From Dama dama (lineage: Eukaryota > Chordata > Mammalia > Artiodactyla > Cervidae): a DNA stretch of 64,000 nucleotides. The notes under the pieces were generated by a model. That model was not told the DNA's origin. It did not search any database and worked only from the letters and a program-made list of their open reading frames with translations. Position numbers and translations under genes: made by a program. Location of the stretch: contig NC_083692.1 of assembly GCF_033118175.1 (NCBI RefSeq), forward strand, positions 89,880,501 through 89,944,500, read 5' to 3'. Shown here one piece after another: positions 45,371 through 57,057 of this stretch; the stretch's first letter is position 1, and each line of letters starts with the position of its first letter.

Positions 45371-46565
45371 TCTGTCGCTCAGTCATGTCCGACTCTTTGC
45401 GACCCCAGCAAAGACTGCAGGACGCCAGGCTTCTCTGTCCATCACCAACAATTTTCCCAGCATCAGGGTCTTTTCCAGTGAGTCAGTTCTTTGCATCAGG
45501 TGGCCAAAGTATTGGCACTTCAGCTTCAGTCCTTCCAATGAATATTCAAGACTGATCTCCTTTAGGATTGACTGGTTGGCTCTCCTTGCAGTCCAAGGGA
45601 CTCTCAAGAGTCTTCTCCAACACCACAGTTCAAAAGCGTGAATTCTTTGGAGCTCAGTTTTCTTTATAGTCCAACTCTCACATCCATACATAACTACTGG
45701 AAACACCATAGCTTTGACTGGATGGACCTTTGTCATCAAGGTAATGTCTCTGCTTTTTAATATGCTATCTAGGTTGGTCATAGCTTTTCTTCCAAGGAGC
45801 AAGCGTCTTTTAATTTCATGGCTGCAGGTACCATCTGCAGTGATTTTGGAGCCCAAGAAAATAAAGTCTGACACTGTTTCCATTGTTTCCCCATCTATTT
45901 GCCATGAAGTGATGGGGCCAGATGCCGTGATCTTAGTTTTCTGAATGTTGAGCTTTAAGCCAACTTTTTCACTCTCCTCTTTCACTTTCATCAAGAGGCT
46001 CTTTAGTTCCTCTTCGCTTTCTGCCATAAGGGTGATGTCATCTGCATATCTGAGGTTATTGATATTTCTTCCAGCAATCTTGATTCCAGCTTGTGCTTCC
46101 TCCAGCCTGGCATTTCGCATGATGTACTCTGCATATAAGTTAAATAAGCAGGGTGACAACATACAGCCTTGACATACTCCTTTTCCTATTTTGAACCAGT
46201 CTGTTGTTCCACGTTTGGTTCTAACTGTTGCTTCTTGACCTCCATACAGATTTCTCAGGAGTCAGGTAAGGTGGTCTGGTATTCCCATCTCTTTCAGAAT
46301 TTCCCACAGTTTGTTGTTGTGATTCACACAGTCAAAGGCTTTGGCATAGTCAATAAAGCAGAAGATGTCTTTCTGGAACTCTCTTCCTTTTTCGATGATC
46401 CAACAGATGTTGGCAATTTGAGCTCTGGTTCCTCTGCCTTTTCTAAATCCAGCTTGAACATCTGGAAGTTCACAGTTCATGTACTGTTGAAGCCTGACTT
46501 GGAGAACTTTGAGCATTATTTTGCTAGCGTGTGAGATGAGTGCAATTGTGCTGTAGTTTGAACAT
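45371..46565 (-). mobile_element. BovB LINE 3' part with the longest surviving RT frame
   Basis: A 259-codon open stretch on the minus strand (46162-45383) covers LSPCLFNLYAEYIMRNARLE, the catalytic RYADDITLMAESEEELKSL and the C-terminal LWCWRRLLRVPWTARRANQS region. 46516-46262 adds PDVQAGFRKGRGTRAQIANI and FIDYAKAFDCVNHNNKLW. The two pieces are out of frame with each other. The 3' end has an internal deletion (about 45410-45455), and the endonuclease is missing. Confidence 0.95.
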
Positions 46566-46662
46566 TAAGGAATAGTCCTTATGAAGCCTTAAAAAGCCTT
46601 TGGACTTTTTACCTAAAGATCCAAAAAGCACCTGAGTACAATTTTTAAAAGAATGATTTAAA
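46566..46662. other. Spacer between head-to-head BovB copies
   Basis: A 97-base AT-rich spacer separating the 5'-truncated ends of two oppositely oriented BovB fragments. It is unrelated to BovB. Confidence 0.6.
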
Positions 46663-47825
46663 GATCAAATTGCCAACATCTGCTGGATCATTGAAAAAGC
46701 AAGAGAGTTCAGGAAGAACATCTACTTCTGCTTTATTGACTATGCCAAACTGTGTGAGATGAGTGCAGTCGTGCGGTAGTTTGAACATCCTTTGGGATTG
46801 GAATGAAAACTGACCTTTTCCTGACCTGCCTCTTGAGAAACCTGTATACAGGTCAGGAAGCGACAGTTACAACTGGACATGGAACAACAGACTGGTTCCA
46901 AATAGGAAAAGGAGTATGTCAAGGCTGTATATTGTCACCCTGCTTATTTAACTTATATGCAGAGTACATCATGAGAACTGCTGGGCTGGATGAAGCACAA
47001 ACTGGAATCAAGATTACCGGGAGAAGTATCAATAGCCTCAGATAATGCAGATGACACCACCCTTATGGCAGAAAGTGAAGAAGAACTAAAGAGTCTCTTG
47101 ATATAAGTGAGAGAGAAAAGTGAAAAAATTGGTTTAAAGCTGAACATTCAGAAAACTAAGATCATGGCATCCAGTCCCATCACTTCATGACAACTTGATG
47201 GGGAAACAGTGGAAACAGTGGCAGATTTTATTTTTGGGGGCTCCAAAATCACTGCAGATGATGATTGCAGCCATGAAATTAAAAGACGCTTGCTACTTGG
47301 AAGGAAAGTTATGACCAACCTAGACAGCGTATTAAAAAGCAGAGACATTACTTTGCCAACAAAGCTCCGTCTAGTCAAGGCTATGGTTTTTCCAGTGGTC
47401 GTGTATGGATGTGAGAGTTGGACTCTAAAGAAAGCTGAGGGCCAAAGAATTGATACTTTTGAACTGTGGTGTTGGAGAAGACTCTTGAGAGTGTCTTGGA
47501 CTGCACAGAGATCCAACCAGTCCATCCTAAAGGAGATCAGTCTTGGGTGTTCATTGGACGGGCTGATGTTAAAGCTGAAACTCCAATACTTTGTCCACCT
47601 AATGCGAAGAGCTGTCTCATTGGAAAAGACCCTGATGCTGGGAATGATTGAGAGCAGGAGGAGAAGGGGACAACAGAGGATGAGTTGGTTGGATGGCATC
47701 CCCGACACAATGGACATGGGTTTGGGTAAACTCCGGGAGTTGGTGATGGACAGGGAGGCCTGGCGTGCTGCAGTTCATGGGGTCACAATGAGTCGGACAC
47801 GACTGAGCGACTGAACTGAACTGAG
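46663..47825 (+). mobile_element. BovB LINE 3' part, rearranged, defective sublineage
   Basis: Begins at AGATCAAATTGCCAACATCT, continues to TTGACTATGCCAAA (46750), then holds about 70 bases of upstream BovB in inverted orientation (46751-46820) before resuming with CTGACCTGCCTCTTGAGAAA. The YADD codons are disrupted by an extra base (CAGATAATGCAGATG), and CTTGATATAAG introduces a stop. A 201-codon frame (47209-47814) covers the RT C-terminus. Confidence 0.94.
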
Positions 47826-48540
47826 ACCTCATTCATATCTCAGGTTCCCTTTAATGAACATCCAACACATAACTGGTGGAAATGAATAGTGGAAATAATT
47901 GAAATCCATAGAATATTAGCTACCATTGAGGAAGCACATGGCAGTTTTATATAATGTCTGATCCTTACAAAGTAGCTTTTGTTATACTGATTTTATTAAT
48001 GCGCAAGCTGAGATTCAGCTAATTTAAGGAACTTGGCCAAGGTCACAAAACTAGTAAGAAGCAGACCAGGTTTGGGAACCAGGTCTTTTATTTTGTGTGT
48101 GTGTAATCTCCTAAAACAATCCTTTTTCTGTTATACCATGAAGCCTCTTAGTGAAACGAATGAGATTTCTAAATCTCTTTGTAGCCAGTACTCTTTAAAA
48201 AAAGCTTATTTGTTTTTAAAAAGTAGGTCGTTCAAATGCATGGTGCAAAATTCAAGAAATAACAAGAGCATCCAGTGAAAGCTCTGCTTTTAACCCTGTC
48301 CACTCACTCAGTTTCTCTTTTCAAGAGCAACTAATGTTACCAGTTACTTGTGTATCTTTCCCAAAGCATTTATACAGAAATATATTCTTTTTCATGTATT
48401 TAACAGAAATAACATACACACACACTAGTCTCAGCTTGGGTTTTTGTTTTTTTACTTAACATCTTGGAATTCACATCCATATTCCTACCCAAAGCTTAGC
48501 TAACACTTTGAAATACTCTCATCACTGGACCTTTTATTAT
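47826..48540. other. Intergenic sequence with a MIR fragment
   Basis: A reversed MIR is visible at about 47925-48090 (GAGGAAGCACATGGCAGTTT, GAACTTGGCCAAGGTCACAA, AACTAGTAAGAAGCAGACCA). The rest is AT-rich and unremarkable. Confidence 0.55.
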
Positions 48541-48553
48541 TAAAAGAGGTAGT

Positions 48554-49979
48554 GTGAGGCAAGAATATACAGTCGAAAAAAGACAACCTCTTTAACAAGT
48601 GGTGCTGGGAAAACTGGTCAACCACTTGTAAAAGAATGAAACTAGAACACTTTCTAACACCATACACAAAAATAAACTCAAAATGGATTAAAGATCTAAA
48701 TGTAAGACCAGAAACTATAAAAGTCCTAGAGGAGAACATAGGCAAAACACTCTCTGACATAAATCACAGCAGGATCCTCTATGACCCACCTCCCAGAATA
48801 TTGGAAATAAAAGCAAAAATAAACAAATGGGACCTAATGAAACTTAAAAGCTTTTGCACAACAAAGGAAACTATAAGCAAGGTGAAAAAACAACCCTCAG
48901 ATTGGGAGAAAATAATAGCAAACGAAGCAACAGACAAAGGATTAATCTCAAAAATGTACAAGCAACTCCTGCAGCTCAATTCCAGAAAAATAAATGACCC
49001 AATCAAAAAATGGGCCAAAGAACTAAACAGACATTTCTCCAAAGAAGACATACAGATGGCTAACAAACACATGAAAAGATTCTCAACATAACTCATTATC
49101 AGAGAAATGCAAATCAAAACCACAGTGAGGTACCATTACACGCCAGTCAGGATGGCTGCTGTCCAAAAGTCTACAAGCAATAAATGCTGGAGAGGGTGTG
49201 GAGAAAAGGGAACCCTCTTACACTATTGGTGGGAATGCAAACTAGTACAGCCACTATGGAGAACAGTGTGGAGATTCCTTAAAAAACTGGAAATAGAACT
49301 GCCGTATGACCCAGCAATCCCACTCCTGGGCATACACACCGAGGAAACCAGATCTGAAAGAGACACGTGTACCCCAATGTTCATCGCAGCACTGTTTATA
49401 ATAGCCAGGACATGGAAGCACCTAGATGCCCATCCACAGATGAATGGATAAGGAAGCTGTGGTACATATACACCATGGAATATTACTCAGTCATTAAAAA
49501 GAGTTCATTTGAATCAGTTCTAATGAGATGGATGAAACTGGAGCCCATTATACTGAGTGAAGTAAGCCGGAAAGATAAAGACTAATACAGTATACTAACG
49601 CATATATATGGAATTTAGAAAGATGGTAACAATAACCCTATATGCAAAACAGAAAAAGAGACACAGATGTACAGAACAGACTTTTGGACTCTGTGGCAGA
49701 AGGTGAGGGTGGGATGTTTCGCGAGAACAGCATTGAAACATGTATATTATCTAGGGTGAAACAGATCACCAGCCCAGGCTGGATGCATGAGACAAGTGCT
49801 CGGGCCTGGTGCACTGGGAAGACCCAGAGGAATCGGGTGGAGAGGGAGGTGGGAGGGGGGATCGGGATGGGGAACACCTGTAAATCCATGGCTGATTCAT
49901 GTCAATGTATGACAAAAACCACTACAATATTGTAAAGTAATTAGCCTCCAACTAATAAAAATAAAGGGGAAAAAAAAAA
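48554..49979 (+). mobile_element. Young ruminant L1 3' end, 1.4 kb
   Basis: The ORF2 C-terminal region is well preserved: FLTPYTKINSKWIKDLNVRP, then WAKELNRHFSKEDIQMANKH, a single in-frame stop near 49090, then REMQIKTTVRYHYTPVRMAA and GCGEKGTLLHYWWECKLVQP. A one-base frameshift near 49420 precedes ...DEWIRKLWYIYTMEYYS. A 3' UTR and poly(A) follow. TAAAAGAGGTAGT flanks it at 48541-48553 and 49980-49992. Confidence 0.95.
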
Positions 49980-49992
49980 TAAAAGAGGTAGT

Positions 49993-50865
49993 ATACTAAA
50001 ATTTATTTGCTGTTTCCCCTGTCCTACTTATCCAGTCCTGAAAGAATAAACAAGAAGCAAAATAGTTAAGAATCAGGCAACAGGAAAGGAATGAAGAAAC
50101 ATGAAATACAAGCTCAACAGTGGCTCGTAAAAGACTTCTTTTATTTTCTCTCAGGTTGCTTTGGCCCTAATGCATCTGCAGTTTTCAGGTATGTTTCATA
50201 AAGTAACTTCTTTTACTCCCCTATTGTGTTTTTATTCATATGCATGAGTGGAATGTGATTGTGTATTTGTCCTTCTGGCTGCTCAGACCATCTGGCCCCC
50301 AGTGTTCCAAGATGAAAAGATGTGAAAATGAGTGGGAAGCCTAAATCTTATTCTCCAAATTTCACACAATGTAGCAGTTGATTGCATTTAGTCTAATGCT
50401 TTTCACTAGTTGTTTCTTTTATCTAGAGTACTACAGCCTTCAGGGCTGAGACTATACCTCACAGCATGCTACTAAAGCCTCAGTAGGTGCATATTAGCGA
50501 GTGCTAGAGGGTAGAAGATAGATTTGGTGATCTTGATACTTCCTTCTGTATTGACAAGACTCTAAGAGCTGCTTGGGGATGTGGGGAGAGGTGAGGATGG
50601 AAGTAGGTTGGAATCACGAGGAAGATTTCCTGGGATATATGGGCTAGTTCACCCACATTCCTATATCAACATCTCAGCTGGAGGAGGAAGAAAGAGAGAA
50701 AATGTATTTTGAGAAACCTTCTTAGGTGATTCTCATATTCCTGCATCCTCAAACCCCTAATTCACAACTGTGGCTAAGAGAAAGGAGAAGCACAAAGACA
50801 AGAGCAAAATCAAGTATCCTCTTAAGCTGAAAAGCCTTAAACAGTTTATTTTTTAAAATATTTAT
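49993..50865. other. Intergenic sequence, mostly unassigned
   Basis: No gene found. An L2-end-like phrase may occur at about 50405-50500 (AGGGCTGAGACTATACCTCA, CAGTAGGTGCATATTAG). The rest has no recognisable feature. Confidence 0.4.
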
Positions 50866-50867
50866 TT

Positions 50868-51004
50868 ATTTATTTATTTTGGCCATGCTGGGTTTTAGTT
50901 GTGGCATGTGGGATCTAGTTCCCTGACCAGGGATCGATCCCAGGCCCTCTGCATTGGGAGTGTGGATGCAGAGTCTTAGCCACTGGACCACTGGAAAAGT
51001 CCCT
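50868..51004 (-). mobile_element. CHR-type tRNA-derived SINE
   Basis: Reverse orientation with an A-rich tail read as (TTTA)n, then TTGGCCATGCTGGGTTTTAG, CCTGACCAGGGATCGATCCC and GCCACTGGACCACTGGAAAA. Confidence 0.88.
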
Positions 51005-51284
51005 TAAACAATTTATTTTAAAGGAAGGAAGATAGGATTTTCTTTTTATTTCCTAATTTTCTTCTTGTCATCATAGTAGCTCACAGAAAGAGCAAAGAGT
51101 AATAGTGAAAGTTGCCTGTACACATAATCTAAGAGGCTCAGATGCCTGTGTTTGTGTTTTCCAGGTATTCTAATTTGTTCGGTTAGGGTTGTTCTATCTT
51201 CTTTGTCTTTTCTTCCCAAAGATTCACTCAGAAAGATCCTGGATCCATGATGTTAATGTCCAATAACCTATACACTAATATTTT

Positions 51285-51485
51285 CTAATTTTCTAATTCA
51301 GTACTTCCTAAACTTAAATGAGCACCATGATCACCTAGAGGATTTATTAAAGCACAGATTTCTGGAATCCATTCTCAGATTTTCTGATTCAGTACATGTA
51401 AGGTGGCATCTGAGAATTTTCATTTCTAATAAATTCCCATTTGACGCTGATGCTGCTAGTTTGGGGACCACACTTTGAGAATGAC
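51285..51485 (-). mobile_element. MER5A hAT-Charlie MITE
   Basis: GCACCATGATCACCTAGAGG, CTGATTCAGTACATGTAAGG, CTGATGCTGCTAGTTTGGGG and ACCACACTTTGAGAATGACT follow MER5A in reverse. Confidence 0.75.
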
Positions 51486-51862
51486 TGTTCCAGTGACTGA
51501 TTTCATACTTACCACTGTAGGGGGGAGGGAACCCTAGGAACTAACAGGAGTGATTGAGAATGACAATCACAATGCATGTCAACAGGAGAAGATGTTGTAA
51601 TGCACATTTATGAAGAAGAAATGCTCTTTTAGCAGAGTAAAGTCCAGAAGTGTCTGCTGCATTCAGATGAGATTTCTGTGTAATGAGAGCTTTTGACCTA
51701 AAATCCATCCTTCCAATGTGAGAATTCTCATTTAAAAAAAAAAAGACAGAAGAAGGTTACTACCCATCTTGATGTTCTTTTTTCCCAAGCCAGCATAAAA
51801 TATGTTTTAGATACACTTACTTTTCTCTATTGCCATGGCCCTGTTCCTAATTACAGTCATCT
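51486..51862. other. Intergenic sequence, nothing recognised
   Basis: No frame or repeat identified, apart from a short A run at about 51733-51743. Confidence 0.4.
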
Positions 51863-53021
51863 CCCAGAGATCAAATTGCCAACATGTGCTGAATCATCAA
51901 AAAAGCAAGAGAGTTCCAGAAAAACATCTACTTCTGCTTTATTGACTATGCCAAAGCCTTTGACTATGTGGATCACAATAAACTGTGGGAAATTCTGAAG
52001 GAGATGGGAATACCAGACCACCTGACCTGCCTCTTGAGAAATCTGTATGCAGGTCAGGAAGTGACAGTTAGAACTGGACATGGAACAACAGACTGGTTCC
52101 AAATAGGAAAAGGAGTACGTCAAGGCTGTATATTGTCACCCTGCTTATTTAACTTATATGCAGAGTACATCATGAGAACCGTTGAGCTGGATGAAGCACA
52201 AACTGGAATCAAGATTACCGGGAGAAGTATCAATAGCCTCAGATAATGCAGATCACACCACCCTTATGGCAGAAAGTGAAGAAGAACTAAAGAGTCTCTT
52301 GATATAAGTGAAAGAGAAGAGTGAAAAAATTGGTTTAAAGCTGAACATTCAGAAAACTAAGATCATGGCATCCGGTCCCACCACTTCATGGCAAATAGAT
52401 GAGGAAACAGTGGAAACAGTGGCAGATTTTATTTTTGGGGGCTCCAAAATCACTGCAGATGATGATTGCAGCCATGAAATTAAAAGACGCTTGCTCCTTG
52501 GAAGAAAACCTATGATCAGCCTAAACAGCATATTAAAAAGCAGAGACATTTCTTTGCCAACAAAGGTCTGTCTAATCAAGGCTATGGTTTTTCCAACAGT
52601 CATGTATGGATGTGAGAGTTGGACTATAAAGAAAGCTGAGTGCCGAAGAATTGATGCTTTTGAACTATGGTGTTGGAGAAGACTCTTGAGAGTCCCTTGG
52701 ACTGCAAGGAGATCCAACCAGTCCATCCTAAAGGAGATCAGTCCTGAGTGTTCATTGGAAGGACTGATGTTGAAGCTGAAACTCCAATACTTTGTCCACC
52801 TGATGCAAAGAGCTGACTCATTGGAAAAGACCCTGATGCTGGGAAAGATTGAGGGCTGGAGGAAAAGGGGTCGACAGAGGATGACATGGTTAGATAGCAT
52901 CACCGACTGAATGGATATGAGTTTGAGTAAGCTCTGGGAGTTGATGATGGACAGGGAGGTCTGGTGTGCTGCAGTCTATGGGGTTGCAGAGTCAGACATG
53001 ACTGAGCAACTAAACTGAACT
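51863..53021 (+). mobile_element. BovB LINE 3' part, second member of the defective sublineage
   Basis: Starts at almost the same internal position as the copy at 46663 (AGATCAAATTGCCAACATGT). It reads FIDYAKAFDYVDHNKLW, then QGCILSPCLFNLYAEYIM, and the frame ends at SINSLR* where CAGATAATGCAG disrupts YADD. A 200-codon frame (52308-52910) covers GLKLNIQKTKIMASGPTTSW through LWCWRRLLRVPWTARRSNQS. Confidence 0.95.
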
Positions 53022-53049
53022 CACCTGGATACTCCATGGTCTCCCAATA

Positions 53050-53208
53050 ACTTGCCACTCAAAATGTGGTTCATAGACCAACAGTATCAGCATCATGTGG
53101 GAACTGAATAGAATTTCAGGCTCTCAGTTCCCTGCCCCCATGCCAGAAATGGCACTTTAACAAGGTCTCTAGTTTATTTGTATGCACATTAATGTTATAA
53201 AGCAATGT
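53050..53208 (+). mobile_element. MER5A hAT-Charlie MITE
   Basis: CAAAATGTGGTTCATAGACC, CAGTATCAGCATCATGTGGG and GGCACTTTAACAAGGTCTCT follow MER5A forward order. Confidence 0.65.
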
Positions 53209-53239
53209 ACGTAGCTGTTCTATCGGATTTCATTTTTGT

Positions 53240-53765
53240 CACTTTCCAGTCCATTCTCCACAGCTGGAGGGTGACCGTTGCAAAACAATTTAGATCATAA
53301 TGTTCCCCTCCAACAAAACCACTCTGATGGGGTCCCATGGCTCTTGAAAGTCAAGCTCAGTATCTTGGCCCATAAGGACTAAGGTGAGCCAGTCCCTTCC
53401 TCTCTAATCCATCCTCATCCTGTGTCTTGTTCCTCTCTCTCACTGGGCTCCAGCCAGACCTTACTTCTCAGTTTCTCAGAGATCGAGATTGTTCTTACCT
53501 TCCTTCTGCCTGGAATATTCTACTCCAGCATCCACTGCAAATCTAGCTCCTTATCCTCTTTCAGCTCTCAGCCTCTGCAGGGAAATTTACCTTGGCCTTT
53601 CAATTAGATCTCCATTTCCATCATTATTTATTTCCTTCATAGTACTAATTTATAATCATTTAATTTGTTGACTCCACCTTGAGAAAAAGAATTAAGCCTC
53701 TCTTGGTCACAGTGCCTGGCACCCAGTATGCAGTCAGGAAATATCTACTCAAGGAATGACCCCTT
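53240..53765 (+). repeat. L2 LINE 3' end
   Basis: AAGTCAAGCTCAGTATCTTG, GGCCCATAAGGACTAAGGTG, TTCTGCCTGGAATATTCTAC and CACAGTGCCTGGCACCCAGT follow the L2 3' region in order. Confidence 0.75.
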
Positions 53766-55009
53766 GTTTCTTTACCAAGCAATGGAAAATTGGGTTGGAG
53801 GTGGGGAGTAACCTTGGATTTTAAAGATAACACAGGAGACGGCCTGTGTGTTTTGAGGGAAAGGAAGGACATGGGAATTCCAAGGAAAAATTGAAGAACA
53901 TAAAACTAGGTGGAGGGATGGGATGCAAAGGGGAAATTTTTGTTGGTTGAAGCATTATCCATATGGGGACACTCCGACGGGACAGCTGGGTGTGCCCACT
54001 TCTCCTATGAGGTAACACGGCTAGGTGGTGAGTGATTTAGGTCCTTAGTTTGGTGCTGTACTCACCACCTACTCCCAGCCTCTTGTCAGCTGAACGGTTA
54101 GAGTTCAGTGGTTTGAATTTGAAATCGTTGGCTACCGGGGCAGAGAAGGAGGGAAATAGGCTTCCAGTTCCCCAGCAGCTAAGATGCCCCCAGTGCCAGT
54201 AACAGGGACACCCAGAACCCCACCCGTGTGGAGCTGTTACTCAAATAGTTAAACTTATATTTGTAACTAATGCTTTTCTCTCTCTTGTCAAAGGATATCT
54301 CCCTCCAGTCTTTCCCCACTTGCCCAGATTTTCTTTTAATACAGTGATACAATTCTCATTTTGCTACTACATCCTATGCTATGGTTGATGAAGTTAGTTT
54401 GAAGATTAGAATGCTGATTGATTCCTTAAACATATGTACTTCCTTCTGTTCCTAAACATCTTGAATTTCTGAGCTAACAAGAAGATATACTTCATTCATG
54501 TGTCAATTTTGTTAATGCTGACTTCTAAAGTACTGAAAAGGCAGTTGTGAATAGTACACCATAAATAAGGTAGTGTGGGTTTTATTCTGTACTGGTCACT
54601 TAGATTTTTATAGAGAAAACCTGATGTGGTTATAAATATCTCAGCCAGTTATTCAGAACAGCATTTTTCAAACTTGAGAAACCAACAGCCCTCCTGTAAA
54701 TACTCCTTGTAGATCTCTAAGAGTATGTCAGCAGAGGAATATTGACTTAATAAGCTAAAAACCTTTTTATATAAAAATACTTTTTAATTGTGAATTATGA
54801 TGAGGAATAATTTATAAGTGATAGACAACAGTTTTAAAAACAATCAGGGATTTGGGGACCCTAGTTTACAAAATCCTGAGCTATGTACATAGTTCATAGT
54901 TGAGAGAGTGAAGACATAGTTACTCCTCATCACTGATGGAAAAACAGTGCCATAGGCTTGTCTGTCTCCCATGACTAAAATAAATAATCATTAAAATAAT
55001 GTGGAAAGT
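53766..55009. other. Intergenic sequence, largely unassigned
   Basis: No gene found. 54650-54890 may be a diverged hAT-Charlie element (ACAGCATTTTTCAAACTTGA near one end, CTAGTTTACAAAATCCTGAG near the other). The rest shows nothing nameable. Confidence 0.4.
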
Positions 55010-56070
55010 TCCCTAGAAGAAGTGGGAACAGTAGACACTTAACTCTGAACATGATAGAAATTTTCCTGGAAGATGTGACATTTGAATCGAGTTTGGAGTT
55101 TATGCAGGACTTTAAAAAGCTGATGAGAGAAGGAAGAAAAAACCCATCCCAGGTGGCAAAAAACAAAAACATTATATGCAAAGATCATGACTTACTCGAT
55201 AACTGCAAATTGTGCAGAGTATTTGAAGTGCAAAACACGTGGGGGAGTGGTAGGCAGTGAAGCTATAAAGATAGAATTTAGACCTCCGAGGTTCCTGTGC
55301 TTCATCCAGGGAAAGTTAGACTTAACGCTGTAAGTGATGGTGAGCCCTGGAAGAGTTTAAAGAGTTTAAAACAGCAGGGTGCTATGGTCAGATTTGCACT
55401 CTTAGAAAGTGTACACTGCCAGCAACATGGAGAATGAATTGAAGGGAGACAAAACAGAAGCTTGGAGACATGTTAAGAAGTTACTGTTATAGTTCTGCAT
55501 GAAGATGAGGAGTATCTGAACTACATTCAAAGGGGAATGAACAAGAGAATGAAATATTTAGATATGTTAATGGAGTAGAACTTCTAGGATTTAGTAAAAT
55601 TTGGATATGACTATGAATGTGAAGAAAGAGTCAGAGGTGAATCCCGAGAGTCTGTCTTGGATTACTGAGTAGTTTACAGTGTCATTAAACAATAGGAGGA
55701 AATAATGAGAAACTAGTCTGGGAAATGAGCTAATGGTTTAGTATTGGGTATGTTATCTTAGTTGCTGGGAGATGTCTATAGATAGAGATGTGAAACATGG
55801 GTTCAGATATGAGATCAGGACTAGAGAAAAAAGATCCTGAAAATTCTTAGTGACCATTGTAAGGTTGCTGTCCATACTCTTAACCTTATCACTGGGCCTG
55901 GTAGTTCAAGTTCAGTTTGTGGATATAGATGAGGTTGTCCAGTGAGAGTTGTAAACCGTGAGAAGAAAGCCAAAACTGAGACCCTGAGAAACACTAATGT
56001 TTAAGAGAGGGATGAAGGAAAAGAACTTGCAAAGGAAATTGGGAAGTAGCGAAGAAGAACAGGTAATATC
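55010..56070 (+). repeat. Ancient mammalian interspersed repeat, copy 3
   Basis: Same family as at 2.4 and 36.5 kb: GGAAGATGTGACATTTGAAT, GCAGGGTGCTATGGTCAGAT, GGGAGATGTCTATAGATAG and ACATGGGTTCAGATATGAGA appear in the same relative order. It is degraded. Confidence 0.45.
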
Positions 56071-56439
56071 AGCTGCCTTGGGGATGGGAGAGGATGGTGC
56101 AGAGAAAAAGAAATATAAATGAAAAAATTGAAATGTTTTAAGTGTCAGAAATGAGTAGGTAACAATGGGTAATTTGGAAACTTGTATGTTACCTGCAAAC
56201 TGCGTAGCTGCACATTGTCACAGGAATGTAGCCCTGATGTCAGATATTTTGATTTTTTTCAAAAGACATCAGGAATTTCAAGTTTTATGCCAAATATTTT
56301 CTTACACAAATGTTTGTTTCAATTAAAACACAAGCAAAAACTATGTATGGCCATACTTGGTAGGATATTTGAGGTACGAAAACCAAAGAATGGCCCCATC
56401 ATTGGATGTACATTGTGAGAATACGACCTATCTGTAGCC
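56071..56439. other. Intergenic sequence, nothing recognised
   Basis: AT-rich, without frames or repeats I can identify. Confidence 0.4.
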
Positions 56440-56630
56440 AGCTTCCCTGGTAGCTCAGTCAGTAAAGAATCTGCCTGTGGTGCAGGAGACCTGGGTTTGA
56501 TCCCTGGGTCGGGAAGATCCCCTGGAGAAGGAAATGGCAAACCACTCCAGTATCCTTGCCTGGAAAATCCCATGGACGGAGGAGCCTGGTGGGCTGCAGG
56601 CCATGGTATCTCAGAGTCACACTTATCTGT
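56440..56630 (+). mobile_element. Bov-tA SINE
   Basis: AGCTTCCCTGGTAGCTCAGT, GGTTTGATCCCTGGGTCGGG, AAACCACTCCAGTATCCTTG and GGAGGAGCCTGGTGGGCTGC. The last part is diverged. Confidence 0.92.
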
Positions 56631-56889
56631 ACAAAACTGCTTAGACAAATCAAAACTGAAAGAGTTGTATCTGATGGTGGCGTTTTCTGGGTTTAGTCTA
56701 CCAAATGTACACCACTGTTAAGACATCTGAGACTATGAAAAAGAATGGATATAGATTTTAGGTTTTTTATGTATCAGAATGTATAAAAAGAACTTTTCCA
56801 AGATGGAAGTTTCTGATGAATTCTATTCAAATGATCATTTATTACTATTTGCCATATCTGACTATTACCTCTGCTCAATATAGCTTTTG

Positions 56890-57055
56890 TTTGCTCTCTC
56901 TTTTCTGGTAGAGCCAGATAGTAAGTAGTTTAGGCTTTGTGATCTCTGTCATAACTGTTCAATTCTGCTGTTATAGCACAAAAGTAGCCATTGACAATAT
57001 GTAAGCAAATGGGCATGGCTGGATTCCAGTAAAACTTTATTTATAAAAGCAGGCT
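56890..57055 (+). repeat. Ancient interspersed repeat, 3' end
   Basis: AGAGCCAGATAGTAAGTAGT, TTTAGGCTTTGTGATCTCTG and GGATTCCAGTAAAACTTTAT match a widely dispersed old mammalian repeat end. I do not name the family. Confidence 0.5.
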
Positions 57056-57057
57056 AT

